Assembly: GCA_039654915.1 (NCBI GenBank)
Contig: CM077597.1
Location: 37,112,001-37,176,000 of the forward strand
Length of the DNA stretch: 64,000 bases
Reading direction: 5' to 3'
Source of the DNA: Aquilaria yunnanensis
Lineage: Eukaryota; Streptophyta; Magnoliopsida; Malvales; Thymelaeaceae
This document shows positions 23,522-33,037 of the stretch, piece after piece; positions within the stretch are counted from its first letter, which is position 1; the number at the start of each line of letters is the position of its first letter. The position numbers and the translations under genes are program-made. The notes below the pieces were generated by a model, which searched no databases, had not been told where the DNA came from, and saw only the letters and a list, made by a program, of their open reading frames with translations.

Positions 23522-23528
23522 TTATATA
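23522..23528 (-). promoter_or_regulatory. TATA box of the TatB antisense gene
   Basis: The minus strand reads CTATATAAGCC about 260 bp upstream of the proposed ATG. The transcribed part would contain a T-rich leader. TatA has a similar A/T motif near 39991-39998 at the corresponding place. Confidence 0.5.
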
Positions 23529-24061
23529 GATCAACGAAGGGTAGCCAAAAGGGCATCATAAATGCTGTGCGAAGGCAAAACGTCGTCATAATGGCCCTTC
23601 GTGCGCGAAAAGGCATGCCCATCCCAGCTGATGCCTGTCACGTGTCACCCGTCACGAGAAACTAGGACACATTTTCTGACATCCAGAAAACCTGGGCACG
23701 CTGCTCGAGACTGGCACAACTAGTTTCAAGACATGACGGTTCACTAGCCTATGGCGGGAAAAATAAAAAAGTTGGGTATCGTGAGAACACTGAAGGATGG
23801 ATAGATGACATCTGCTCGAACAAGGCTTATCACCTAGGAGGCAAAGTGCCTCCCCAACCAACGTCATACTCCGAGTGTAAATCCATAAGGTCCGGGGTTC
23901 AAGGCTCCGTGCCGCCCTGTTCGACCGAAATGGACATACTACCACGTAGGCCTCCGGGAGTTCATGAGGTGGTCCTGTCAAAACTGCCAATTGGGCGATA
24001 GACGAACACCAATAGGACTACTTGCCGAAGTCTCCACTTCGGCGTTTCGAATAGGGGCATG
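23529..24061. other. TatB antisense-gene upstream region and tract before the 3' LTR
   Basis: No coding frame matches a known protein. It should hold the antisense promoter and, at its right end, the plus-strand priming site GAATAGGGGCATG (24049-24061). The latter matches CTAGGGGTATG before the TatA 3' LTR. Confidence 0.5.
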
Positions 24062-24225
24062 TGATAGCCGAAGTGCTATCACCCTGACCACCTACCAACC
24101 ACGGGAAAGAGGGAGCCAAACACCTAAGGCATACGACCTCGGAAAGGACTCCGGAGTGAAGGAAGCCATACACCTGAGGCGCACGACCTCGATAGCTCAC
24201 CAAATTCCAGCTTCGGGAGCCAGCA

Positions 24226-25247
24226 TGATACGATCGAAGAACACACAACCAAGGAAGGCAAGGACCCACTGAAGGTTTCTAGTGGACCATTGACAAGGAA
24301 AAGGGCTAAGGAGCTCACTAGTGCACTTCAAGCTCGGATGTTGACAGATTGGTGATGTTCTGGTAGAAAAATCATATCTTGAGCTAAAAAGATCAGAATT
24401 GAGTAATTCTTGGTTCATTGGAAAGATAACATCTGGAGCTACAATTCATATGAAGACCATCAAACCCATTTTTCACGATAAGGAGGTCCAATTTAGCTTC
24501 AAAGTCGCGATTTACGAGTTATCGTTGGTTTAGAAGCAGTTGCAGTATTTTGGGAATATCTTTCTATTCAGAATTCTATTTTGTGTGATTCAAGTGTGGT
24601 TTTGAAGCTAAGAAAGATATCTACAACTTTCGTGTTTTACATTTTCAGAAATCATGGCTGCATGAAGTTCGAATTTCAGCTTGAAGTTGAAGACACAAGC
24701 AGGAACCACCTGAGAAGACTATTTTGTGGTTTTTATGGCCAATCTTATTTTGTAACGTATTTTATTTTATGTTCCTGTTTATTTACATTATTTAGGATTT
24801 TATTTAGTCCATGGAAGTGATTTAGGTCACTTAGGATAAATGGAATTCGCTGCACACCTTAAACATGTGTTAAAAGAGTGGAGGAATCCTAGTTTGACTA
24901 GGTTTTCTTGAGTCCTTTGTAACTAGGTTTCCTAGGTGACTTGGGCTGCGAATTTTGCCCAGATTTTTACCCTAGTTTAGGCCTATATAAAGGCACATAT
25001 TCTGGATGTAAACATACGGAAAAATTTTGAAATATTATTGCTCTTTGGAGAGGTTTTCTCTTTGGTTCTTGGCGGACTGCCTTGGTGCACAAGTTTGCTT
25101 GTGTTCTTGGAGTTCTATACTTCTCGTTTCTAATCACAGGTTGATTAGGGGTGGGGGTCTTCAAACCCAGTCTCTTTGATGTCTTGTGGAGCTTGAAAAA
25201 CATCTTGGGCGAGTTTCATGGTCTTTATACCATCGGGGTTCGCATCA
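24226..25247 (+). repeat. D 5' LTR
   Basis: It starts TGATACGATC and ends GTTCGCATCA. TATATAA at 24984-24990 sits in GGCCTATATAAAGGC, the likely core promoter. Its first about 130 bp are the same sequence that encodes the C-terminus of the D protein in the 3' LTR. Confidence 0.93.
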
Positions 25248-25249
25248 GT

Positions 25250-25261
25250 TGGTATCAGAGC
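25250..25261 (+). promoter_or_regulatory. D primer binding site (tRNA-iMet)
   Basis: TGGTATCAGAGC lies two bases after the LTR, complementary to initiator-Met tRNA. Confidence 0.92.
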
Positions 25262-26147
25262 CACAAGTTCCATTGAAGGACATATCTTTGTGTTCTTGTT
25301 TCTCTTCGGTTTTCTTTCAATTCTGTTCAGTAAATTCGTATTTAATTCTCTGTTTTAATCCTTTTTCTTCTTGTTTCAAGTCTGTCCTTTTTGTTCCATC
25401 CTTGTTCAAATCCGAAAATCACAAAAACAACAAAAAGAAGTCAATCCGTGTTGTCTAGTGTTCTCGGCTTCAATTCGTTTGTTCTTGTTCAGTTCTTATC
25501 TTTCTGTTTCGTGTCCAGCCCTATTAATCTCTCTTGTTTTCATTGTTTCCAGCATCCTAGAGTCAAGAAAACACCAAAAAAGAAGGATCCAAGTTGAGGA
25601 AGTTTCGGTATCAAAAGTTGTTTCAAAATTGTGCAAGTTTCAATAGTTTCTTGTTTTGGCCAAATTGAAAACTGACTTTTTGTCTTTGGCAGCAAGGAAT
25701 TTCAAGGAGAACGTTTGTTTAGCATCAAAACAGCAAGCAAAAAGAGGGAAAAAAAAAAGGAAAAAAAAAAAGGAAGAAAAGAAAAGAAAAGAACAAAGAA
25801 AGGAAAGCTTGCAAAAAGAGAAGTTTTTACAAAGTGTTAAAAGTTTTGCACCCCAAAACCTATCCCATTATTTTCCAGCCAAAAAGCTTTTTTTGTGGTT
25901 CTTGTGATCATCAATTGCAAGAGCTTCCAAGAGTCTTTTAAAGCTTGTTTAGCCCACCTCTTTTGGAGTCAAAATAGTTCTTCAAAAATTCAAGTTTTCT
26001 TGTGTGCTTTGAGGATAGTTTTCTTAGAACTTTTGAGAACTCTTTGAATAGCAATATCTCACTAACAAATTGAGTGCTTGAGTGTTCATCTTTTGAGTGA
26101 AACACGTGAGGTGAGTGTTTGTGAGGATCTTTGTTATTTTCAGGAGT
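25262..26147 (+). other. D leader with purine-rich tract at 25738-25805
   Basis: A T-rich leader carries short upstream ORFs and then about 65 bases of nearly pure A/G. The end reads TTGTTATTTTCAG just before the gag start, a good 3' splice site, so part of the leader may be an intron. No convincing coding unit is present. Confidence 0.6.
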
Positions 26148-29006
26148 ATGGAGGGCCAAGAGGATAGGAAGATGGAAGTGAGGAACAATGATGAGCCAAC
26201 CATGAGAGAGCTTCAAGAAACTCTCAATAGACTAGTGGGGAGGATTGAGGAACTTGATTTGAGGTTGCCAAGGAGACCAAATCCCATCTTGCAACCAAGG
26301 AGAAGTCCAAGGAGAGAAGAACCCGAGGAGGAAGATGGACATTGGCATGACCATGGGCTTCCAAGGAGGGGGGAGCCAAGGGAGGACAACAATCTAAGCT
26401 CCATCAAATTGTCCATTCCACCTTTTCAAGGGAGGAGTGATCCGGATACATATTGGGAGTGGGAGCAAAAGATTGAGATGGTGTTTGAGTGCCATCACTA
26501 TTCTGAGGAAAAGAAAGTTAAATTGGCTACTATTGAATTCACTGATTATGCTCTTGTATGGTGGAATCAGGATGTTACTTCTACGAGAAGGAATGAGGAG
26601 GAGCCCATACATACATGGAGAGCCCTTAAAGCCTTAATGAGGAGGAGATTTGTGCCTAGCTCCTACTATAGAGATCAATGCTTAAAGCTTCAAAAGCTAG
26701 TGCAAGGCCAAAGAAGTGTGGAGGACTACCATAAAGACTTGGAGAGGACCTTGACCCGAGCCAACATCATGGAGGATGAGGAGACCACCATTGCTAGATT
26801 CATTAATGGTCTCAATCTTGAGATTGCCAACAAAGTGGAGATGGTGCCATATGTCAACATGGAGGATTTGCTTCATCATGCCATTAAGGCCGAGAGGAGC
26901 ATCAAGAGAGCAAAGGCATCCAAGATGTGTCAAGGAGGAATTTCCACATGGAGAGGAGCATGGAGTAAGGATGTGAGAAAAGTGCCCAAGCCAAACATGG
27001 AGGCCACAAAAGGAGCCTTGTCTCGGCTGCAACAAGAAAAGTCAATCATGCTTGTACCACTTTCACCACAACAAGTCTTTGAGGATCCAAGAAAATTTCA
27101 AAGTAAGGTTGAGAGAAAAGTAAATGAGGGGAAAGTTGAGGGCAAGAGTGATGAGGGGAAAGTTGAGAGAACAACCGAGAGATTAAGTGAGAAGAGTGAA
27201 CATGAGGGGAAGAAGAGTGGAGAGTTCCCGAGAGAAGAAATTGAGTGCGAAGTTGAGAGAAGACAAGAGTGTAATGAACCCAAGCCGAGTGAAGAGAGAA
27301 AGACCAACAGAGAAGCCATACTTTCATCTAACGTAATGAAGTCTTTTTCTAGTGTTGTGTTGTCTTCTTTTCAGGACTTAAGTGGCGATGAACTACAAGA
27401 ATCAAGTGAGTTGCTGCCCATCCAAGAAGTTGGTGTTCCTAATATTCTAAGCCATGTCCCATGCATCAAACCAATGAAGGAGGTTGAAAAGGAACAATTT
27501 GAGGTGAGTCCAAGTGATTTCATATGCAAAAGTTTGCCTAACATTGTTTCTTATCCTATGTTTCAAGGGGATGAAATTAATGCAACTCCAACCGAAGCCA
27601 TTAAGTGCAAAGGTGAAAATTTTGTGGTTCCAAAGGAAGATACTTGGAGACTAAGTCCAACCACTATAATGTATTTCTTCCTAACACCTAGATTTGATGT
27701 ATTTTTGCATGAAAATCTCAAACAATGTGTGTTTGCTTGCAATGTTATTTTGACAAATGGTTTTCATGAAACTAGATTAAGAGAAGGAAGTAAGCATGAA
27801 ACTTTGACAAAATATGGTTTTAAAGCCTCTAATTCTCTGGTTTTGTCAAATCATGTTTGGAATTGCTTGAGTTTCTCTAAAGAAAAATCTGTTTTGGAGT
27901 CTTTTGTTTTTGAATTTGCTTGTTTTGCATCCGTCTCACATTGGTTTGTTTTGTCTCAAGTTAAAGCTACTTCTTTGGAATTTTTCATGCATAAATTGGT
28001 TGTTACCCATGCATTACATATTTCTTTGTTTCCCATTTATATTCAGCCCATTTTTCTGTGTCAATCTTTAATTTCCAGCAAGCATTTTTTTGCCATGACA
28101 CATGCATTACACAAACTTTTCAGCATTGATCTTTTTGCTTTATGTCCAAACCTAAAAGTTTTTACTTTGAGTGAAAATTCTGGTTTTAAATTCAGCCTTT
28201 TAAGGAGGTATGTTGAGTCCTTTGTTTTGTGTCACATTTCATTCACAAATTTCATGCATTGTTGTGCATATACAAGCAAAAATAAGTTTGCTACTGAATT
28301 GGTTTCACTAAATCCTATCTACTCCAATCTTGTTTCATTTAAAATTTTTAAGATTTTTGTGAAATTCATGCATCCTAGTTTGGTTATTAGTTTAGGCGAT
28401 ATTGTGTTCAATTCTTGTTTGCTTGAATGGCCTATGCAAAGTATTGTCTTGACATGCATAACTTGTGCTTTTCATAACCATAACACTTGTGTGAGTTTAG
28501 GTCCATTTGTTTTGAGTGCATACAGCATCCCTAAGGTAAATTATTCCTACACATTTACTTGTTGTGAGACTAATGTTTTTGAGATGGCAAAGGCAATGAA
28601 AGTGATGCCTAGAGTGAAGATGAAAATTGTGCAAACATTCAGATTTTTTGTGCTAATTGCTTCTAACTTTGTTTTTGACCCTGGAGGTATCACTACATTT
28701 GGATATTGGTTCAGGTTTTGCTCAAGATTAAAGCTCCATACACAAGCATTCCATGCTATTGGTGCTTATGTGAAAGGTAAGTGCTTATGTGCTGATCATT
28801 TCATTGTTACTGATTCAATTCCCTTTTCTAATGCAGGTTTTGATTCGAGGACGAATCCTTCTAAGGAGGGGGGAGCTGATACGATCAAAGAACGCACAAC
28901 CAAGGAAGGCAAGGACCCACTGAAGGTTTCTAGTGGACCATTGACAAGGAAAAGGGCTAAGGAGCTCACTAGTGCACTTCAAGCTCGGATGTTGACAGAT
29001 TGGTGA
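26148..29006 (+). CDS. gag: D Gag protein with long C-terminal extension (about 952 aa)
   Basis: I chose ATG 26148 (MEGQEDRKMEV), after the splice-acceptor-like TTTTCAG; the frame is open from ATG 26115. Residues about 80-270 form a gypsy Gag capsid domain: IPPFQGRSDPDTYWEWEQ, ALVWWNQDV, TWRALKALMRRRFVP, YHKDLERTLTRANI. Residues about 310-400 are a repetitive Lys/Glu segment. From about 500 to 880 the protein is rich in Phe, Cys, His and Ser with hydrophobic stretches and no family I recognise. There is no CCHC knuckle or protease DT/SG motif. The last about 43 residues (GPLTRKRAKELTSALQ type) are read from the 3' LTR. Similar GP(L/M)TRxRAK tails occur in plant gypsy polyproteins. Lack of stops over 950 codons argues that the frame is real. 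Particle function is inferred; the extension's role is unknown. Confidence 0.85.
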   Translation: MEGQEDRKMEVRNNDEPTMRELQETLNRLVGRIEELDLRLPRRPNPILQPRRSPRREEPEEEDGHWHDHGLPRRGEPREDNNLSSIKLSIPPFQGRSDPDTYWEWEQKIEMVFECHHYSEEKKVKLATIEFTDYALVWWNQDVTSTRRNEEEPIHTWRALKALMRRRFVPSSYYRDQCLKLQKLVQGQRSVEDYHKDLERTLTRANIMEDEETTIARFINGLNLEIANKVEMVPYVNMEDLLHHAIKAERSIKRAKASKMCQGGISTWRGAWSKDVRKVPKPNMEATKGALSRLQQEKSIMLVPLSPQQVFEDPRKFQSKVERKVNEGKVEGKSDEGKVERTTERLSEKSEHEGKKSGEFPREEIECEVERRQECNEPKPSEERKTNREAILSSNVMKSFSSVVLSSFQDLSGDELQESSELLPIQEVGVPNILSHVPCIKPMKEVEKEQFEVSPSDFICKSLPNIVSYPMFQGDEINATPTEAIKCKGENFVVPKEDTWRLSPTTIMYFFLTPRFDVFLHENLKQCVFACNVILTNGFHETRLREGSKHETLTKYGFKASNSLVLSNHVWNCLSFSKEKSVLESFVFEFACFASVSHWFVLSQVKATSLEFFMHKLVVTHALHISLFPIYIQPIFLCQSLISSKHFFAMTHALHKLFSIDLFALCPNLKVFTLSENSGFKFSLLRRYVESFVLCHISFTNFMHCCAYTSKNKFATELVSLNPIYSNLVSFKIFKIFVKFMHPSLVISLGDIVFNSCLLEWPMQSIVLTCITCAFHNHNTCVSLGPFVLSAYSIPKVNYSYTFTCCETNVFEMAKAMKVMPRVKMKIVQTFRFFVLIASNFVFDPGGITTFGYWFRFCSRLKLHTQAFHAIGAYVKGKCLCADHFIVTDSIPFSNAGFDSRTNPSKEGGADTIKERTTKEGKDPLKVSSGPLTRKRAKELTSALQARMLTDW
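28864..28875 (+). promoter_or_regulatory. D polypurine tract
   Basis: AGGAGGGGGGAG precedes the 3' LTR start by one base. It lies inside the ORF, so the protein frame runs through the priming site into the LTR. Confidence 0.8.
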
Positions 29007-29898
29007 TGTTCTGGTAGAAACATCATATCTTGAGCTAAACAGATCGGAATTGAGTAATTCTTGGTTCATTGGAAAGATAACATCTGGAGCTACAATTAAT
29101 ATGAAGACCATCAAACCCATTTTGCACGATAAGGAGGTCCAATTTAGCTTCAAAGTCGCGATTTACGAGTTATCGCTGGTTTAGAAGCAGTTGCAGTATT
29201 TTGGGAATATCTTTCTATTCAGAGGTCCATTTTATGTCATTAAAGTGTGGTTTCGAAGCTAAGAAAGAGATCTACAACTTTCATGTTTTACATTTTCACA
29301 AATCATGGCTTCATGAAGTTCGAATTTCAGCTTGAAGTTGAAGACACAAGCAGGAACCACCTGAGAAGACTATTTTGTGGTTTTTATGGCCAATCTTATT
29401 TTGTAACGTATTTTATTTTATGTTCCTGTTTATTTACATTATTTAGGATTTTATTTAGTCCATGGAAGTGATTTAGGTCACTTAGGATAAATGGAATTCA
29501 CTGCACACCTTAAACATGTGTTAAAAGGGTGTAGGAATCCTAGTTTGACTAGGTTTTCTTGAGTCCTTTGTAACTAGGTTTCCTAGGTGACTTGGGCTGC
29601 GAATTTTTCCCAGATTTTTACCCTAGTTTAGGCCTATATAAAGGCACATATTCTGGATGTAAACATACAGAAAAATTTTGAAATAATATTGCTCTTTGGA
29701 GAGGTTTTCTCTTTGGTTCTTGGCGGACTGCCTTGGTGCACAAGTTTGCTTGTGTTCTTGGAGTTCTATACTTCTCATTTCTAATCACAGGTTGATTAGG
29801 GGTGGGGGTCTTCAAACCCAGTCTCTTTGATGTCTTGTGGAGCTTGAAAAACATCTTGGGCGAGTTTCATGGTCTTTATACCATCGGGGTTCGCATCA
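28877..29898 (+). repeat. D 3' LTR
   Basis: It is the same length as the 5' LTR with about 26 single-base differences and no gaps that I see. It contains the end of the D coding frame (stop 29004-29006) and a TATA box near 29635. Confidence 0.93.
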
Positions 29899-30774
29899 CA
29901 GCATAGCGCCTCCTTCGAGAGGGCGACCAAACTAGCTTTGGGGGAGAAAGGCCAACCACCCCCTGCGGGAGAAAGCCCCCCGAAGACGTAGACACCGAAG
30001 TTCCAGCCCGACTCCGGGAAAGGGCCCTTCACCCTGAAGTGAGTCATCAACCAAAGGGACCTTGGTTGTATGACAAGAGCCCTCAAAGAGTCTCTGGCAC
30101 TCCGCTCATATACGTCTTCGACACGCCACCCCCAGACCCGCTCTGACACGGCATCGCAGCATACATCCTGTCATATACGGCCACACCTACTACGGCTCAT
30201 GAACCGAGGAGCCAGCAGGTGGCTAGGGGCCTCTACGCCCAAAAATACGAACGACATCTGACCATACACATGTCACAATCTGAAAGGGTCACCCCCTCCC
30301 TTATAGACCAGGGAAATGGTCACAGGCAGGGGGTTCTCCGCCCGGAGGACCTAAAGGACAAGAGGACGCTCTCCTCTCTCCGCTGGAATACTCTCCCTAC
30401 AGCCCTCAGAATGACACACCAGGCAAGAGTCCCTTGTGCTTATTACTATGTCTCCTTCTCTCTAAAAGCACTAACTTGGGCGTCGGAGGTTCCCCCTCGG
30501 AAAACTACCCCGTGGGCCTCCTAAGCCCTATTTTCTAAGTGTTTCAGCCAGGTCTCCCTGAAGAATCCTTGCTCCGGGCCCTCCCCCGTACCGGAGGTCC
30601 TTCCCGTCATCACCCCGTCACGGGACCACGAAGCTGCCGGCCATTACTTAAGGTGATCCACCCAGGACACTAGCCTTCCTTCGGGACTACCCTGCACCTC
30701 CAGGACCCCCTGCTGCCCTCGCCACTGCACACAGTGGAGATGCTGGCTCCGCACCCCCGGACCGCATCAACGAG

Positions 30775-31389
30775 CGCCCCAGCTACCTCTGAGATTTCTT
30801 AGTGAACCTTGGACACATTCTCCACGGTTATCTTCTTTAAATGTTTGTACTTGTGTTAGGGCGATGTTAAGGCATCCTTGGTCTTCGCCAAAGCCTCATC
30901 TATCTAGGAATAGATCATGGCGAGTTTAGCTGACCAAGCTCGAAAGTGGCCCCCATAAGCAAGCAATTGAGAAGTGAGTACACAAGGATGAAGTTAGCTC
31001 CAAAAAGTGGCAAAAATTTTCTAAGTACAACAGAAAGTAAAATAACCACCTGTGCTGCATGTTTAGTAATCTGAGCTATAAGAATCTCCACACTCGAACA
31101 TGACTCCATCAGAGTTTGGAAGGTGTCATTCATCGCGATGCCTCTCACCATTTGAGGCACCATCTTTTGGTAGTCATGAAAGAATAATCCATGTCCTCGG
31201 TGAGCAGCCAAAATTGTTCCCTTGGCACCCTACCTAAAGAGATCCTTCAATCCTGAACTCAAAACTTCCTCTCGTGGTCAGCAACCCAGTCCAAGAAGGT
31301 GGCTTTTCCTGCACGATCCCAGTGACGTTCAGTTGCCACATCAATCCTTAACCAATCATCTATAATCTAAAATTGCAAAGTACCAAAAA
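30775..31389 (-). pseudogene. TatA antisense gene, middle exons
   Basis: The minus strand encodes a segment (GLFFHDYQKMVPQMVRGIAMNDTF, then ITKHAAQV) parallel to TatB LFFEDFREMAPQMARGMLTQASF and SEHAAQV. The intron donor after CAG is kept near 31049, but the acceptor AG near 30961 appears lost. It joins 15985 on one side once TatB is removed. On the other side it is cut by Y2. Confidence 0.72.
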
Positions 31390-32846
31390 TGTTAGTGTTG
31401 TGCCCAAAAGCCAATCAAGAGATTATTGTATTTTGGACATTGAGGCATGATATTTTATTAAGGCATTAGCCCAATAATTTTGTTTGTTGTTCTATTTCTA
31501 TGAAATGGAATAAAAATAATTATAACCCTAGAATAATGATATTATTAAATTTCCCTGGTCTAGTATTATCATGGAGTGGGATGCAATAATACGTAAAGAC
31601 TAGTGTATGTGGAGACTAATATAAGATATGTAGTCTACATATGGGTAAAACTTGGAGAACTTGTGTACTGGACTGACCCACATGAGAACACTGCATGGAT
31701 CGTTATATGAGTCTCATAAGTGATTCTCATAGTGATCATGTATATGTATTCCTTTGACCTAAGGTCATCAAGGTTCCCTACATGTAAGTCTCATGCTTTG
31801 ATACTTTCCTTTGTTACTTGTAACTGAGTGAAGTTGAAGGATGTCATTGGGTATGTCACATATCATGCGAAGGGTTTTGTATGATCAAGATGCGATTTGT
31901 CCCTTCTATGTAATGGGAGTGATATCTTTAAGCACTTTGCTAAGTGAGGCTTAAAAAATGCATGGCCATGCTCAAATGAGTTGATATATGATATCAATGT
32001 CATCAGTTTAAGTTAGTCTACTCGGTACTCAAGAAACCAAAGATTGGGCTATATGATAGTGATGTATTCCATTTCTTGTGCTTAGTCTTGATATCTTGGA
32101 AAAAGGGACAATGGCATATATGGATAACGATCATAATGGTTTAGTTGAATCACCGACAATCTTGTCACTTATGTAGCAAGGATGTGTTGCTAGATATCGC
32201 TTATTGTTTATGATCATAAATGTAATTTATGATCATAAACAATAAGCGATGTCTAGATCATAAATGTAATTTATGATCATTAGCAACGTGGTAAGAGCCT
32301 ATTGGGTCGCACACATAAAGCCTATTTGGATTATTTGAGTGCATGGGCTAATTTATTTGGGTTATGGTTTCATGATAATTTTGTATTAATAATTAGCACA
32401 AAAGTTGAGCCATTATTAAGCCTGAAATTAAACCTAATTGGATTAGGTCTTTGAAACCCATTAAGGCTTGGAAATAGAGTCTCACTATAAATATATGATA
32501 TAGTGAGAAATTTGTAGCTTTTCATCCTAACGTCCCAAAACAGTTCCAGCTGAACTCTTCTCTTGCCATTGATTGGAAGACGTAAGCTAGCACTGCGAGT
32601 GTAGGAGAAATGCATCTGCCAGGACATGTTGGAGGCATAGTGATCCCGAAAGGCTCATGTGGATATTGTAGAGAGCTTGAACATGTCAACTGTTCAAGTT
32701 TTGTGATTTGACTCAATAGTTAGGTGAAAGATCTCAACCGAATTAGGTATGAAAAATTTCAAACACCCGGTTTACCCCATTTCACTTGGATCCTGAAGGG
32801 TTTAGGTTATGTTCCGCTGTGCTTGTTTGGCTCCCGAAACCCTAAA
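31390..32846 (+). repeat. Y2 5' LTR
   Basis: At 1,457 bp it is 44 bp longer than its partner. The extra length corresponds to an extended palindrome at 32190-32256. It ends CCCTAAA where CCCTACA is expected. Confidence 0.9.
32190..32256. repeat. Near-perfect 67-bp palindrome in the Y2 5' LTR
   Basis: Arms 32190-32221 and 32225-32256 are complementary with one mismatch, around the loop GTA (32222-32224). The inner 25 bp are perfect. Other Y LTRs have only the 11-bp core (TGATCATAAAT / ATTTATGATCA). After the palindrome the core is repeated once more. Confidence 0.9.
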
Positions 32847-32847
32847 G

Positions 32848-32859
32848 TGGTATCAAACC
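32848..32859 (+). promoter_or_regulatory. Y2 primer binding site (decayed)
   Basis: TGGTATCAAACC differs from the iMet primer site TGGTATCAGAGC of Y1 at two positions, consistent with age. Confidence 0.75.
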
Positions 32860-33037
32860 TACTGGTGAAACCCTAAATCAAGATTGAATGTCGAATCGCA
32901 TCATATATGGTGCTCCAAAATAACATAGTGGGTTATTATTTTGAGAAAAATAATGAGAGTATCATTTAATAAAAGTCCTTATTAAATGAATTAAAATGGA
33001 TGACTCTTACACTACATATTTACTGTTGTAAATAACC

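Larger units (their letters stand above)
24226..29898 (+). mobile_element. Element D: gag-only, non-autonomous gypsy-like retrotransposon
   Basis: Two LTRs of exactly 1,022 bp (24226-25247 and 28877-29898) are flanked by a perfect TSD, CAGCA (24221-24225 and 29899-29903). It has a tRNA-iMet primer site, a 900-bp leader, one ORF of about 950 codons with a gypsy Gag domain, and a purine tract. There is no zinc knuckle, protease, RT, RNase H or integrase. This fits the published class of terminal-repeat elements with a GAG domain (TR-GAG). Counting by eye, the LTRs differ at about 26 positions, so it is fairly young. Confidence 0.92.
15986..30769 (+). mobile_element. TatB: Tat gypsy element with both LTRs, hosting Y3 and D
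   Basis: The LTRs begin TGATAGCC (15986 and 24062) and end CATCA (17308 and 30769). The flanks are a perfect TSD, ACGAG (15981-15985 and 30770-30774). Inside are a primer site, gag debris, short pieces of RNase H and integrase, and an antisense spliced gene. Most of gag-pol is deleted, including the RT core. Two later insertions are copia solo LTR Y3 (19218-20633) and element D inside the 3' LTR (24226-29898). Confidence 0.92.
24062..30769 (+). repeat. TatB 3' LTR, interrupted by element D
   Basis: The LTR occupies 24062-24225 and 29904-30769. D plus one TSD copy (CAGCA) separates the two parts. Joined length is about 1,030 bp. It has a single copy of the segment duplicated in the 5' LTR, from GACACGCCACCCCC (30119) to just before GACACACCAGGC (30413). 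It ends CGCATCA before the TSD ACGAG. Confidence 0.9.

Noticed and set aside
24581..24820. Hydrophobic 79-codon ORF, repeated at 29247-29471
   Set aside because: It is in both D LTRs only because they are copies. It lies upstream of the LTR TATA box and has no recognisable domain.
25738..25805. Purine-rich run as a possible microsatellite or second priming tract
   Set aside because: It lies in the D leader, not before the LTR, and has no regular unit. I treat it as low-complexity leader.
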